From Diplosphaera chodatii (lineage: Eukaryota > Chlorophyta > Trebouxiophyceae > Prasiolales > Stichococcaceae), in contig JAALGY010000042.1 of assembly GCA_032358165.1 (NCBI GenBank), positions 372,001 through 436,000 of the forward strand: a stretch of DNA of 64,000 nt. The letters run 5' to 3'. Below the pieces are notes generated by a model. That model searched no databases. It was given only the letters and a program-made list of their open reading frames with translations, and was not told the origin of the DNA. The position numbers and the translations under genes were made by a program. This document shows positions 47,035 to 58,961 of the stretch, in pieces. The stretch's first letter is position 1. The number at the start of each line of letters is the position of its first letter.

Positions 47035-50000
47035 ATGATGTGCCACACGACCGTGCAGCATACTATTAGAACTGGGTTGGACCAGCATCTGCCCTGTGTG
47101 TGCTTGTCATCAGGCTATGCGTTGCCGGCCGCACCATCGCGGAGCCTCCACAAGAGCACTGTGTGCCGGGAACAGGAGTCGGCCGTGCAGGATGCGTGCC
47201 GTGTGCACTCGCACCAGCAACCGCAGCAGCAACAGCAGCAGCAGCGCAAGTCGCTGTACGTCTTCAACGTCGAAGGCCGCCGCTGGAACGCGCCGCTGCT
47301 TCTGGGCCTCCTTGATCACTTCGAGACGCTCTACTCCAATGTGGTAGGGCACCTTGCATGCTATGCACGCTGATGCGGCCACTTGTCCAATGCATGCATC
47401 CCTCTCTGGTCCCTGAAATGGGTATGTTGACATTGCACTCCTACACAGGCACTGCTGTTTTCGCATTGCAGGGCTTCTTCCAGCCGATCGCAGGCCTGCC
47501 GTTCCCGGGCTCCGCTACAGGGCTGCCGCGCCATGTGGAGCTGCTGCACAGCGTCTTCTCGCTCCGCTGCGACCCCAAGGCCATGCTCGGCGTCAGCAGG
47601 TGACCTCAGCGGGCCAGCTCTGCCAGGGTCACCGAGTCGACGAAACTAGGGTTCAGCCTAGACTGTATGCAGTGCTTTGCCCCATTGTCTGCATGCAAGG
47701 ACGCTGAAAACACTTGCTGCCACTGCAGCGTTCAGGCAAAACTTGATGCAACTTGAGAACAATTAAAAATTCAATCAAGAATAATGCAGGGATGTGCTTG
47801 ATTGAGGCTGTGATATCCGTCGTTGCAGGCAAGACATTGTGGGAGCGCTTGCCAGCAAGCAGCAGGACGAGCTCTTTGACCACATCTATGCGCGCTATGA
47901 GGCTCTGCAGGCGGCGCACGGCCTGCTGCTGATCGAGGGGACCCACGAGGACGGCCCTGTAGGTAGGACGAGACTGGGCTGCCTGCTGCAGTGGAAGCCA
48001 ACTCCAGAGGTCTGCTTGAAAGCATGCAAACCCACGGCAAGATTTATGCCATGCGTTTCCAGGGTGAGCCAGCCCAGCCACCGTGCAATCGCTGCAGGCA
48101 TGCTCCTAGTCAGTTCACTTCAATATATAGGATCACACAAGGAGAACAACATTGTATTTTCTGTGTGCGATGTTGCAGGTGTGCCCGGGGACCGGCTGGA
48201 GCTGAACGCCAAGCTGGCGGCGACACTCAGCGCCCCGGTGCTGCTGGCGCTGGACGTGCGCAGCGGGCAGTCGGTGGAGGACGTCGCCAGGTCGGCCACC
48301 ATCGCGCGCAACACCGTGGCGGAGGAGGGCGCAGATGTGCTGGGGCTGCTGCTGAACCGGGTGCAGTCTCTCGAGTCAGCTGCACTTCCGGTGTGGTCGT
48401 CGCCTGAACCTCAGGCAGGCTGCTCGAGGGAAGCACACCCTCCGCACCCACCTTCAGGCTGGGGCGCGAGCAACGATTCAGCAACGCACCCTTCATGCAC
48501 CATGTGTCTGCAACGCATTGTTAACTCCTGCACCTGGACAGGTCCAGCGGGAACTGTGGGTGCACGATGTTGCCAGGCTTTGCGAACTTTTTGAGGCCTT
48601 CTATCTGGTCCATTGCTGATGCCGCGCCTGTGGCTTGCAGCTGCCGCCGGACGCGCCGGGCCAGATGCTGCAGGAACTGCGCGACAGCCTGGAGCCCACG
48701 GGCCTGCGGGTGTTTGGCGGCCTGCCGCGCGACAGCGTGCTGCAGGGCGTCCGGCTCGACGCCGTCGCCTCCGCGCTCGGGGCGCACCTGATAGCGGGGC
48801 AGAAGGACCTGCTGGATGCCAGCGCCGCCCAGGTGCGGCTGCCGCCCCTCAAAAGGCTTTTCTGCAGAAGGTATGCAGCCGGCGACACACCATGGCTGCG
48901 GTGCCTTCTCAGCTGCGTGATCTGCGCGCAGATCAGGCACACCCTGGAAGTCGTCCGGTAGACGTTGCAGAAGCCAAAGGGGTTTCAAGACGGTGAGCAG
49001 GTCGTGGTGGGGGCGGGCAGCTTCACGGACATGCTGGGGGATGTGGAGGCGGCTGAGGGGCGGCCGCTGGTGGTGGCGCCCGCCACGCGCCCGGACATCA
49101 TCCTGGGCGTCGGGGCGGCCCAGGCATGTCACACACCTGCACCTTGTCCTCTGTTTACGACCGGCATAGGCGACCCAACATGCTCGATGCACAAGGTGCT
49201 GATGTTCGTCAAGGCGCCTGCACAGCAGCCCTCGACCCTAAATGACTTTGCGTGCAGGCCGCTGGCGGCGGCCCCCACCCCGCCGGCGTGCTGGTCACGG
49301 ATGCAGAGCAGCTGGGTAAGCTGCAAGTCAGTCCACCTTGAACCATGGTCTGCAGACCTGACGGTGTCTGATGAGCATTGTGGCAGGATGTTTTGCCTTG
49401 TGTAGTCGTGATTGCAAACAGCGGTCAAGGTTTCAGGTGCCGTGCGGCGCAGACGCAAGGGTGCAGAAGATCCTGGAGTCTGGCGAGCTGGGCTCGGTCT
49501 TCAGGGCGCCCGTACTGACGACGACCACGCCGCTGCGGGCCACCCTGCAGCAGCTGGACGCCATGGATGGCTCCGACATCCTGCCCTCCAGCACCGCCAA
49601 AATTGAGCGCGCCAAGATGCTGTTCGAGCAGTAAGCCGTCCGCAAATCTGTGGTCAGTGCCAACGCCACGAGCGCCAAGCATACGTTTGCCACGCGCAAA
49701 TACTGAGAGGGCTGACCGCCATGTGACTCTGCAAGCGCTTGGGCTCATGCCCTCCTGTCACACTGCCCGAGGCTTGCTTAGTCTGCTGCACAAGTGACTC
49801 ATCATCAACAGCCACTGTTGCGCTGTTGACGCAGGCATGTCGATCGGGCAGCGCTGGCGCAGGCACTGGACGCGCCGCCAGCCACAGAACGGCAAACGCC
49901 CAAGGCATTCCTGCACACCCTGCAGCGCAGGTGTGCCGCCTGCTTTCGCTTGGTCCATGGTGTCCCCTCCAGCTGCTATCGTCACACGCACGTGTGCACA

Positions 50001-52681
50001 GGCGCACAGCTGCTTGCAGGCAGCGCACAGGAGGCTGAAGTCCCACATGCTGCAGACACAACCATACGACGTGCCTCTGGACCCACAATATGACGGCCTT
50101 CCTCTAGGTGCACGGAGCAGCGGCAGCGCATCGTGCTGCCGGAAGGCAGCGAGCCGCGGGTGCTGCGGGCGGCGGCGGAGGTCTCCCGCCGCGGCCTGGC
50201 CGACCTCATCCTGCTGGGCAGCCAGCAGGCCATCCAGGTGCGCGGCGCCAACTCCCCTCCTCACTTATATATGATCCTGAACACGCACACGAGCTGCCGG
50301 ACATGATGTGCCGAGACTGGGCACTCTTAGAGGCATGGCGGTGTCTCTTCAGGCCATAGACCGCCAGCCCGCTTGCTGCCTCTTGTGCTGGGGTGCTAAA
50401 CATCCACTGAGATGCGCATGCGTCCCAAGCAGGAGGAGGCAGACAAGCTCGGCGTGGACATCTCACATTGCACCATCGAAGACCCGAAGACCTCGCAGCG
50501 GGTGGACAAGTATGTGGACCTGCTGTGCGAGGCGCGCAAGCACAAGGTATGGCATATCGCACAGCAGCACCCACTACATCTGTATTGGTTTTCCTGTTCC
50601 TTGTGCAGTGTGTATCTGAAAACTTGTTTTTCTTTCAACACAAAGAAAAAATTTGCCTTCATTTGGTGTCATGCGAGATTACTTTCAGCTTCAGCTTACT
50701 TTCAGCCACCCAGAATGCTAATTGATCCGACCGTCAATCGCAGGGCACCACACCAGAGATGGCGCGTGACATGCTCGAGGTGCACCGCCTGCCCTGCAGT
50801 GTTTATGATGCCGTGTTGTTCATCAGTGTAGCCGCAGTCACATGGACACGCACTGCGATGTGGTGCAGGACGTGAACTACTGGGGCACAATGGCAGTGGC
50901 AGCCGGCGACGCAGATGGCATGGTCAGCGGGTGCGCTCATGATCCAGTGGTGCTGCTCCTTGCGGGGACATACATCACCGCCCCTATAGGCTGCACACGT
51001 TTTGGCCATGCCTGTTGCTTTACAAGGGCTGCCAGTGCGGGATGCTGCCCATACTTGTGCGGGCCTCAGTCTTATGCCCACAAGAGTGGCTGCCACGCCG
51101 CAGGTCGGTGCACACGACGGCCGCCACCATCCGCCCGGGGCTGCAGGTGCTGCGGAGCAAGACGGTTCCGCTGGTCTCCTCCGTCTTCTTCATGCTGCTG
51201 CCTGACAAGGTGAGCCTGGGTGCTGTGACCACACTGTAGTGGGGCGTGCATTGCCTGGGACGGCGAGACTGGCTGCAGGTTGTACATCACATCGCCGAGC
51301 TGCGCAGGCAGACCTCATCGCTGCAACAGGGCACCTGCGTTTATGCGTTTCCAGAACATGATGCGCTGCTGCGTCGCACGGTCGGCCCTCACGCTTTGCA
51401 CAGGCTAGAATGCGAGATGACTAGGGACCTGTTCTGCCATGCTGCAATGCAGGTGCTGGTGTACGGGGACTGCGCAGTCAACGTCAGCCCCTCGGCGGGC
51501 GACCTGGCGAACATCGCCATCGCGTCCGCCGACACAGCCGCGGCGTTCGGCATGCAGCCGCCGCGCGTGGCGCTGCTGTCGTACAGCACGGGCGCCTCGG
51601 GCAGCGGCGCAGAGGTCGAGAAGGTGGGCTTGCTCACGCAGCAGCGCTGCGCACGAGTCTGCCGGAAATCCTCAGCAGTCTGCGTGCCAAATGGAGCCGA
51701 GCCCCAGTACTGCCTGCGGTCCCGCTGCTGCCCCAGGCGCTGTCGGGCGCACTTTACAGGCTGCGCTGCTGTCCAAATCAACGGTGCGGTGCGGGGCCTC
51801 GGGATCTCACCCGGCCTCATCCCATCAAGTGTACCGCAGGTCAAGGACGCTGTGGCCCAGGTCAAGCAGCGCCGCCCGGATCTCCTGGTGGAGGGGCCCA
51901 TCCAGTACGATGCGGCGGTGGACCCGGGCATCGCTGCCATCAAGATCAAGGTGGGGCCACTGGGTTCGGGGGTGCATGTGGCTGCCGCAGCGCTGACGCC
52001 CACAGCCTCGTCTGCACCACATGTGCAGCCTGCCAGACCATGGCGCATATGGAGATAGCTGTCTTGTGGGCGCATCGCAGGGCACGAGTGAGGTGGCTGG
52101 CAAGGCGAACGTGCTGATCTTCCCAGGTGAATTTCCATCCACCAACGGTGCTTTGCAGTGATTGAGGAGCGGCGCAAGGTCTTTCTGGATGAGATCCCCA
52201 CTTGTACCAGCGCCCCCTGACCACTCTGTCTGCAATACAGATCTCAACACTGGCAACAACACCTACAAGGTAAACCGCAGTACCGTGATGCCGATCGGGT
52301 TGTTTTTTGCACTTTGTGGCAGGTGTTGATGCAGGCACTCGACGACACTCCCTTTGTCTCGATGTGCAGGCGGTACAGCAGAGCACAGGCGCTTTAGCGC
52401 TGGGACCTATCATGCAGGGCCTGCGGCTGCCGGTGAGTCAACATCAGCACTGTCCTCGGTCGCATGAAGACAGCATTTTTGGTGCAAGTCTGACCAGAAC
52501 ACTGAGCACCATCACATCCACCGCCATGCTCATGGGCAATTGTTGCACTGGTTGCTGCAGCCTCTGCAATGTGCCCGCCTGGTGTGCGCAGGTCAACGAC
52601 CTGTCGAGAGGGTGTACAGTCAACGACATTGTCAACACCTGCGTCTGCACGGCAGTGCAGGCCCTGGCAGCGAAACAATGA
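47035..52681 (+). CDS. PTA: Phosphate acetyltransferase (phosphotransacetylase), full-length type
   Basis: Interconverts acetyl-CoA plus phosphate and acetyl phosphate plus CoA, and works with acetate kinase in acetate formation or use (plastid or mitochondrion in green algae). Around 17 exons cover both halves of the long bacterial-type enzyme. N-terminal dethiobiotin-synthetase-like part: KSLYVFNVEGRRWNAPLLLG, GLLLIEGTHEDGP, VLLALDVRSGQSVEDVA, ADVLGLLLNRV. Linker with DRTGG-type region: VVAPATRPDIILGVGAA, AGVLVTDAEQL. Catalytic part: RIVLPEGSEPRVLRAAAEV, DVNYWGTMAVAAGDADGMVS, AVHTTAATIRPGLQVLRS, VYGDCAVNVSPSAGDLANIA, VALLSYSTGASGSG, LLVEGPIQYDAAVDP, NVLIFP, DLNTGNNTYK, GPIMQGLRLPVNDLSRG, and ends QALAAKQ-TGA. 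All family signatures look intact, and many introns exclude bacterial contamination. The N-terminus before Lys-Ser-Leu has a poly-Gln run; the ATG at 47035 is a guess and the targeting signal is not clear. Confidence 0.95.
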
Positions 52682-53345
52682 TGACAAAGTTGTCTGACAT
52701 GGTGGAAGTGTTGCTGGGTGATGTTTGCGCCTTGGTTTTTGACATCGCACAGCGTGCTGTCTGGCGTGCATGGCAGCTGTTCTGCTTATACCTTTCCAGC
52801 GCGGCTGGGTTAGGAGTGTGGAACGTGAGAGACTTGTGCATATGTAGCGAAGCAAAGGGGTGCCCGCCTGAGACTGCATTGCCACGTGTGCAAAAGGGCG
52901 GGAGCCAGCTTGGCACGATGTGGGTGCAGGGGACCTAGCGTGCTGCTGGCGCGTCACATGGGCACAACATTGCGGCGGTTTGTCGGCTCTACAAGTCACA
53001 CCGGTCAACCTGCCATCTGAGTCGCTGACTACCCTGTTGTTCGTTTGGGCCTTTCCGCAGCAGGGGCCTGGAAGCTGCTGCAGAACCTGCAGATTTCGGG
53101 CGCATACTAGATAGCCACCGACGACTTCGCTCCACGGGGTAGTCGGCGCGTACCACAACCTTATTTGCGTTGCAGCTACGCCACAGCTCAGAGTAGCGTT
53201 TTCAACGGTGGAGCAGCATCAGGATGCGCGCCGCCGTGCCGGCACCAAAATTCGCATGTGAGATAGGCCGATAGGCCGCCAGTGCAAGTCAGGCCTCGTC
53301 TTAGAGGACACTTCAACAGCACAGCGCGGCGGGCCATCTGCAGCC
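52682..53345. other. Intergenic region, phosphotransacetylase to kinase E
   Basis: A tandem spacer of about 660 bp (3' UTR and kinase E promoter). No further feature recognised. Confidence 0.5.
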
Positions 53346-56300
53346 ATGCCTTGGTCGAGGCTCAGGGTGCCCAGCTGGAAGAAGAGCCGCCGGCCGCTGG
53401 CCACAGACTCGGCGAATGAGCTGGAGGGCTGGGCGCCACCCAACAGTTGCTACTCAGCGCCGGCGGATGCCGTCGCCGTCGCCGCCGAGACGGCTGGCCG
53501 GTTCAACACGCACAGCGCTGAGCTGCCTGCTCGCTCGCCGCATGGCCTGGACGGCAGCGGAGCCGCCGACTTTCGGTGCGAAAACTGTTGCCCTCGCCCC
53601 GGGTCAATTGTGGATCTCTGCAACATGTAGTGCTGCGCCCGCGGGCAACGGCGCACGACAGTAGAGCCTCCAGCATACATGTGTACAGCGTCTGTGCATG
53701 CTGGCCGCGGCGTTTGGCCCACTTGATGCATTTGGTCAGCGAACGGGCGCGCCCTAGGGGGTAGCCGAAGGGTCGCCCGGCGTCAGCATGTGCGTCAGCC
53801 GCTTGCGGAGTGTTATATCAAACAATGCACTGATGCCAACACTTGCTGGCGCACAGCCACATGCGCTCGCAACCCGCCGTGCAGTCGGTTCCAGGCACCT
53901 GCCCTCAGGCACTGATCAGTTACTGAGATGCCCTGCCCACCTGAGGGTGTGACGCTCGAATGCAAGGGGTTCAGGCATGCCCACATCATTCAGAGCCTCC
54001 GTTGCTGCGTTTGACGACCTTTGCTGGCATCGCTGCCGTCTGCTCAGCGGCGTAGGCGGTTCCATAAAGCGGCGACCGTTTCACGAGAATGCGACAGGCC
54101 AGCTGTGCAGATCTGTCTACTCATTGTTTGCTGCATTGGACGGCGCAGCGCTGCAAGTACACGCGCAAACCCATGCCCGTGTGCCTGCATCCGGTTTTCT
54201 GGGCAGTGGTGTGCTCTGCACGGGCCAGCATCAGCAGATGACCGCCGGTGACGGTCGCCTTTTGGTGCATGGTGCAGGTCGCACAGCGAGGGCTTCCCGG
54301 ACCCGAACGGCACAGCACCAGTGGGCAGATCCCGAACGGCGCCGTCGCTGCCGTGCCGCGCCGCTCACCCGCTGCAGGGCCACCCCCGCTACAGGTGGGC
54401 CCGCCTTGTCACCAAGCGCACCCTGCCTTTTCACCCGGCAGCTGTACGAATGCTGTGCAGCAAGACGTACGACGAGTCAGCTGGCCCGTGAGCTCACTGT
54501 CTTGCTCGTTCCGTTGCCGCAGGTTCATGGAGGATCTCAACAGGTGCGGGGCCCCGCCGGGAGATCTCTTCACCAGTGACCTGCGCCCGTGAACTTGCAG
54601 ATCCAGCTCAGATCACTTGTCCACCGCGCCGCCACGGCTCCCCAACAGCCCTCTGTGCCGTTGCCCTGCCCCTGTTGAGTTTGTGTTGACCTGCGCGGCG
54701 CATGGGTGTACATCTCAGCAGCGCACTGATCACATTGCTGCGACAACAGCCCTCACTGCAGCCCGGACCCATCCCAACAACATCTCAGCTGATCGTGTGC
54801 GGTTTCATTCTGATCCGCAGGGGCACCTCCGGCTTTGTGCAGAAGGCAATGGACATGCGCACCGGGCAGGCGGTCGCCGTCAAGCTGCTGCCCAGAGGCC
54901 CTGGGGCGCAATCCTTCGACGCCCAGCACATCACCCGGGAGCTGCTCAACCACCGTATGGTGAGCTGCCAGTTGCACAGTGACTTGCTGCACAGTCATAT
55001 TGGTCAAGTGCAGCCAGGCATGTGGCCAGGCTCCTTGTGTGCAGCTGTACGTTGCCTACTTGCTATTCACAAGCCGCGGTGGTGGGCGGTCACTCAGCTT
55101 GCATGGTGCCTACAGTTGGCATGGCCGCCTGCAGGTCGGTCGCCACCCAAACATCGTGCAGCTACTGGAGGTGTTTCCGACGGAGCACCACCTCGCCATC
55201 GTGATGGAGTTTGCTGCCGGCGGCGACCTGTCGGAGCTCATCGACGCCCGCGGCAGCCAGGACGTGAGCGTTCCACGTGCTGCATGTGCTAGCAGGGACA
55301 GTCGTGCATCTATGCTGCTTCGTGCCAGTCGTTGAGGAGCGCTGTGCTGCACTCAGCATTTGCTGTGAGCGGCAGAGCCTGCTGACGCGGCCGCATGACC
55401 AACATGCCCAAAGGCGCCCTGCTGAGTGTTTCAAGTCGCCTTCTCGCAGCTGGACGGCATCCCGGAGGCGGACGCCGCCTGGTTCATGCAACAGCTGGTG
55501 TGCGCGGTGGAGTTCTGCCACCGGCTCGGCGTCGCCAACCGCGACATCAAGGTGCCGGGGCCGCCGCCACACCCCGCAACCTCCCTGCATGACACTCAGT
55601 CCACTGCCTCACACCATGCTGATGCTTGGTTCCACCAGGCTGACCGTCATGGCCAGCGTCATCCAGCGTGGTCATCAGACGAGAGTGGGCCCTATCCGGT
55701 GCTGACATCTAGTGTGTGTTGCGCCGCAGCTGGACAACATGCTGCTGCATGGCGGGGGGCGGCGGCCCATGCTGCGCATCTGCGACTTCGGCTACTCCAA
55801 GGACGAGCTGGGGCAGTCCGTCTCCAAGTCCACCTGCGGTGAGTGAAGCAGAGAGCCGTGCACAACCGGTGATGTTGATGCAACCACCTGTACCGGCCAT
55901 AGTAGTAGGCAGTTCGTACCAGGCGCGGTTTTGGCGCATGCAACAGCAACCTCGCATTTGGCCTAGTCACGATATCTGCACCAAAACTAAAGTGTCACTG
56001 CTGAGGTAGTTTCCCACCACCACACAGGCACGCCAGAGTACATGGCTCCCGAGGTGCTGTTCGAGAGCCGGTACAACGGCAAGGCGGCGGACGTGTGGTC
56101 GTGCGGCGTGAGCCTGTTCGTGCTGCTGACAGGTGCGCTCGTGGCGCTGCTCCTCCGGCACCACCCCCCTGGCTGCTGATTTGCCTACTGTGTCCACTTG
56201 CTGTCATCATCATGTGACATCTACATGGTAGCGTCTGCCGCCGCCTCAGCTGAGTGCCCTGCGGCGCTTGCCGCAGGCGACTTCCCGTTCACGCGGCGCT

Positions 56301-57947
56301 CGGACGCGGAACTGAGCAGCACCGCGCGCATGCAGCGCATGTTCACGCGCATCGTGAAGGGCGACGTGGCCCCCGTCCCGCATGTGAGCGCCTGCAGTCC
56401 GCCCAGCGGCACACTCTTAAAGCTTGCTGCAGCAGCACGTGCACTGTGATCACACTGGACCATGGGTGACTGTCCCCTGATCATGGTGTACTGCCTGTGG
56501 AAGCTACACCTGGTACGCTGTGGCGCCTGACTTGACGACCTTGCCTGTGCCCTGCAGCTGTCGAAGCCGTGCCAGGACCTGCTCAGGCGCATGCTCACGC
56601 CGCAGCCGGCCGCCCGCATCACCCTCCAGGAGGTGGGTGCCGGACCCGTCGGTCGAGAGCCTGACACTGCACTGTTGGCCAGTTCCTGGTTCGACAGCCG
56701 GTGTGAGGGCAGCGGTCCAGACTGCCATCTCACGCCATGGTGAGACGACCAGATCACGCCATGGACTATCTGCCGGACACGCTGGTGTGCAGGTGGCCGA
56801 GCACCCCTGGCTGGCAACGGCGCAGCCGCAGCTGTCGCCGCTGGTCGTCAACGACCGCGTGGCAGAGGTGGGCAGCACACCAGCTATACACTAGACATCT
56901 CATGCTGGTGGCCCAGGGTTGATGGGTGCATAATCGTGGTCCATGTCCTTTCGCATCAGCAGCGCGTTGACCAGCTGTGGGGTGTCCGCACCGCAGGCGA
57001 TGCAGCGGTTTGCAGATGTGGACGGCGGCGGCGGCTGCCGGCAGTCGGCCGCGGAGATCGTGCAGCTGGTGGCGGCGTGCGCGGAGGCGCGGCAGCAGCC
57101 CCCCGGCTGGCGCAACCGCCTGCCCCGCCTCCCCCGCCGCGAGCTGCGCAGCGCCAGCCACGGCAGCGTGCAGGTGCACTGTTTACATCCAGCACTCTGA
57201 GAATGCCCACACGGCTCGCATGTTCATTGTTGCATTGCTCAACGTCAAGGGGCCCAAGGTGGTTCGTGCGTGTGACCGCAGCGAGCACGTGACGAACATC
57301 TGTTGTTCTGCTGGCGCAGGGCCTGTCCCCCATCAATGGGCGATCCCTGTCCGGCGGGCTGCCGTCGTTGCCCCTGTCGGCGACAGGCTCCCCAACGCAA
57401 GCATGCAGGCAGGCGCCCAGGCCGATTACTGCATTCGAGGACGGGTGGGTCCCCAGTCCATGATCTCCACACCCTTCAACCCAGCTAGTAGATCATAGCA
57501 GCATATCGTGACACACGACCAAACGGCAGCATCCTTGCATCATCACGAGGTGCTCAGCACGGTGACGTGCTGCATTGCAAGCGGTGACACCCAGTGCATG
57601 TCCGCAGGTGGCTCGAGGGGGCAAGGCAGTCGGCGGAGTTCCGGGCCGCGCCCCCGCCGCCGTGTTCCGCCACCCGGGACTTTGCCGTCCCGGCCTTCGC
57701 CCGCCAGCCGCTGCCCCTGCCGCCGCAGCCGCGGCTGAGCCTGCAGCAGGAGGCGGAGTGGCAGCAGGCGCGGCAGGCGGCGCGCTTCCCGCAGCCGAGG
57801 GCGCCGCCGGCGCCGTGGCCCGCCCCGCCGCCGAGCCTGCCGGACATCTGCGAGCGCCCCGCCTGGGCTGCGGATGCCATGGACTGCATGCCGATGGCGC
57901 TGGACGGCCCGTCCGGCAGAGGCTTCACCCAGAGCTCGACGGTGTGA
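53346..57947 (+). CDS. SnRK2-like Ser/Thr protein kinase, catalytically intact (kinase E)
   Basis: Splice phases check at the first four junctions. Exon 1 starts [18 protein letters not shown] and ends AADFR; exon 2 (54286-54394) carries [12 protein letters not shown]; exon 3 (from 54531) FMEDLNR; then [27 protein letters not shown] (catalytic Lys), [10 protein letters not shown] (helix C Glu), [28 protein letters not shown] joined to [77 protein letters not shown] and [12 protein letters not shown]. All catalytic residues are present. The tail includes [20 protein letters not shown], as in kinase A, and a Pro/Ala/Gln-rich last exon that ends [13 protein letters not shown] (57945-57947). HRD reads NRD, as in kinase C. 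No acidic SnRK2 domain II is visible, unlike pseudokinase D. Confidence 0.92.
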
Positions 57948-58954
57948 TGTTCACCATTCACATGGCGGCAGTGCCGGACACGTGAAAGCACAGTGCAGGC
58001 CCGGTGGCATGCCACCAGCGGCTGGCAAGCGTGCTCCCTGCCCAGGCCACAGCAAGTCGTCGCGCTGGAAACAGCGTATAGCTATAGAGACCACTATTGT
58101 GACCAACATCGCTTTGCAGAACAGCACAGAGACTGTCCAGCCTGTCAGCAAAACTGCGCTAGTTCTGGGGCCCTCGCAGTCATATCACGGCTGCTTGAGA
58201 GGCAGGAACGCACCGCAGTCTTTGTTCCGTACAGCCGCTGGATCAGCATTGTGGACTTGGTCAAGTCGTGTTGCCGCTGGCACGTGGCAACACGACTGTT
58301 TCTATGTTTTGTCGCTGCAGTCCCACATCAACCTGCATGCCTGAGGACAACACAGAACACTGGGTGGGGTGGTTTGGGACTACAACTATTTTATTGGTTG
58401 GCAATTTGCTTGTCACCTGTTTGGTGGTGCAGGTGGCAGCCGCCTGCACTGGCGACCTGCTACCTGCATTGCTAATGATTGCAAGGGTACCGAACATGTA
58501 AAGAGGCACGATAAATATGGATGATGGATTCAGCGCATGACAAAGTAGTAAACTCAGTCGCATGACTCCGACAGAATGCACTGGAAATAGCCTACACCTG
58601 GTTGTTCGGTACGGTCTGTCTGACAAGTTTAAGGCGTGTGTGATGGCATGCGCGCTGATGTGTAGCAACGACAAGTGTTTACCGAACAAAACGTGCATGA
58701 TGGTGCTGCAGCATGCAGCCCAGCAAAACACGAGAGCTGCTGCCTAGATAGCTTACTAAGTAGCTCACTTTTGCTGAAATTTGCTGACTGTCCTGATGCT
58801 TGGTGTGCTTGGGCGGTGACTTGAGTATCTGGCAACCCACACCCAGGGGCCTGCTAATGTCTGCCTACTCATGTCCGGCGCCTTCAATGCCACGGCCCTG
58901 TGCGGTGCCAACCCGCCGCTCGCCTGTGTGACACGGTCCATCATTCACGGTCCA
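57948..58954. other. Convergent intergenic region, kinase E / gene 13
   Basis: About 1.0 kb, AT-richer between 58070 and 58800, with no supported exon. TGTAA, the green-algal polyadenylation signal, occurs at about 58498, some 550 nt after the kinase E stop. Confidence 0.5.
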
Positions 58955-58961
58955 TCATTCC
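58934..58961. repeat. 14-nt tandem duplication CGGTCCATCATTC(A/C)
   Basis: Two adjacent copies differ at the last base. The second overlaps the stop codon of the minus-strand gene at 58955. Confidence 0.85.

Noticed and set aside
47005..47040. CATGCATG/TGTGCATG-rich stretch
   Set aside because: Too short and irregular to call a microsatellite. It may only be intergenic simple sequence.
47035..52681. Phosphotransacetylase as bacterial contamination or recent transfer
   Set aside because: The gene is split by many introns with the same donor/acceptor style as its neighbours, so it is a resident nuclear gene.
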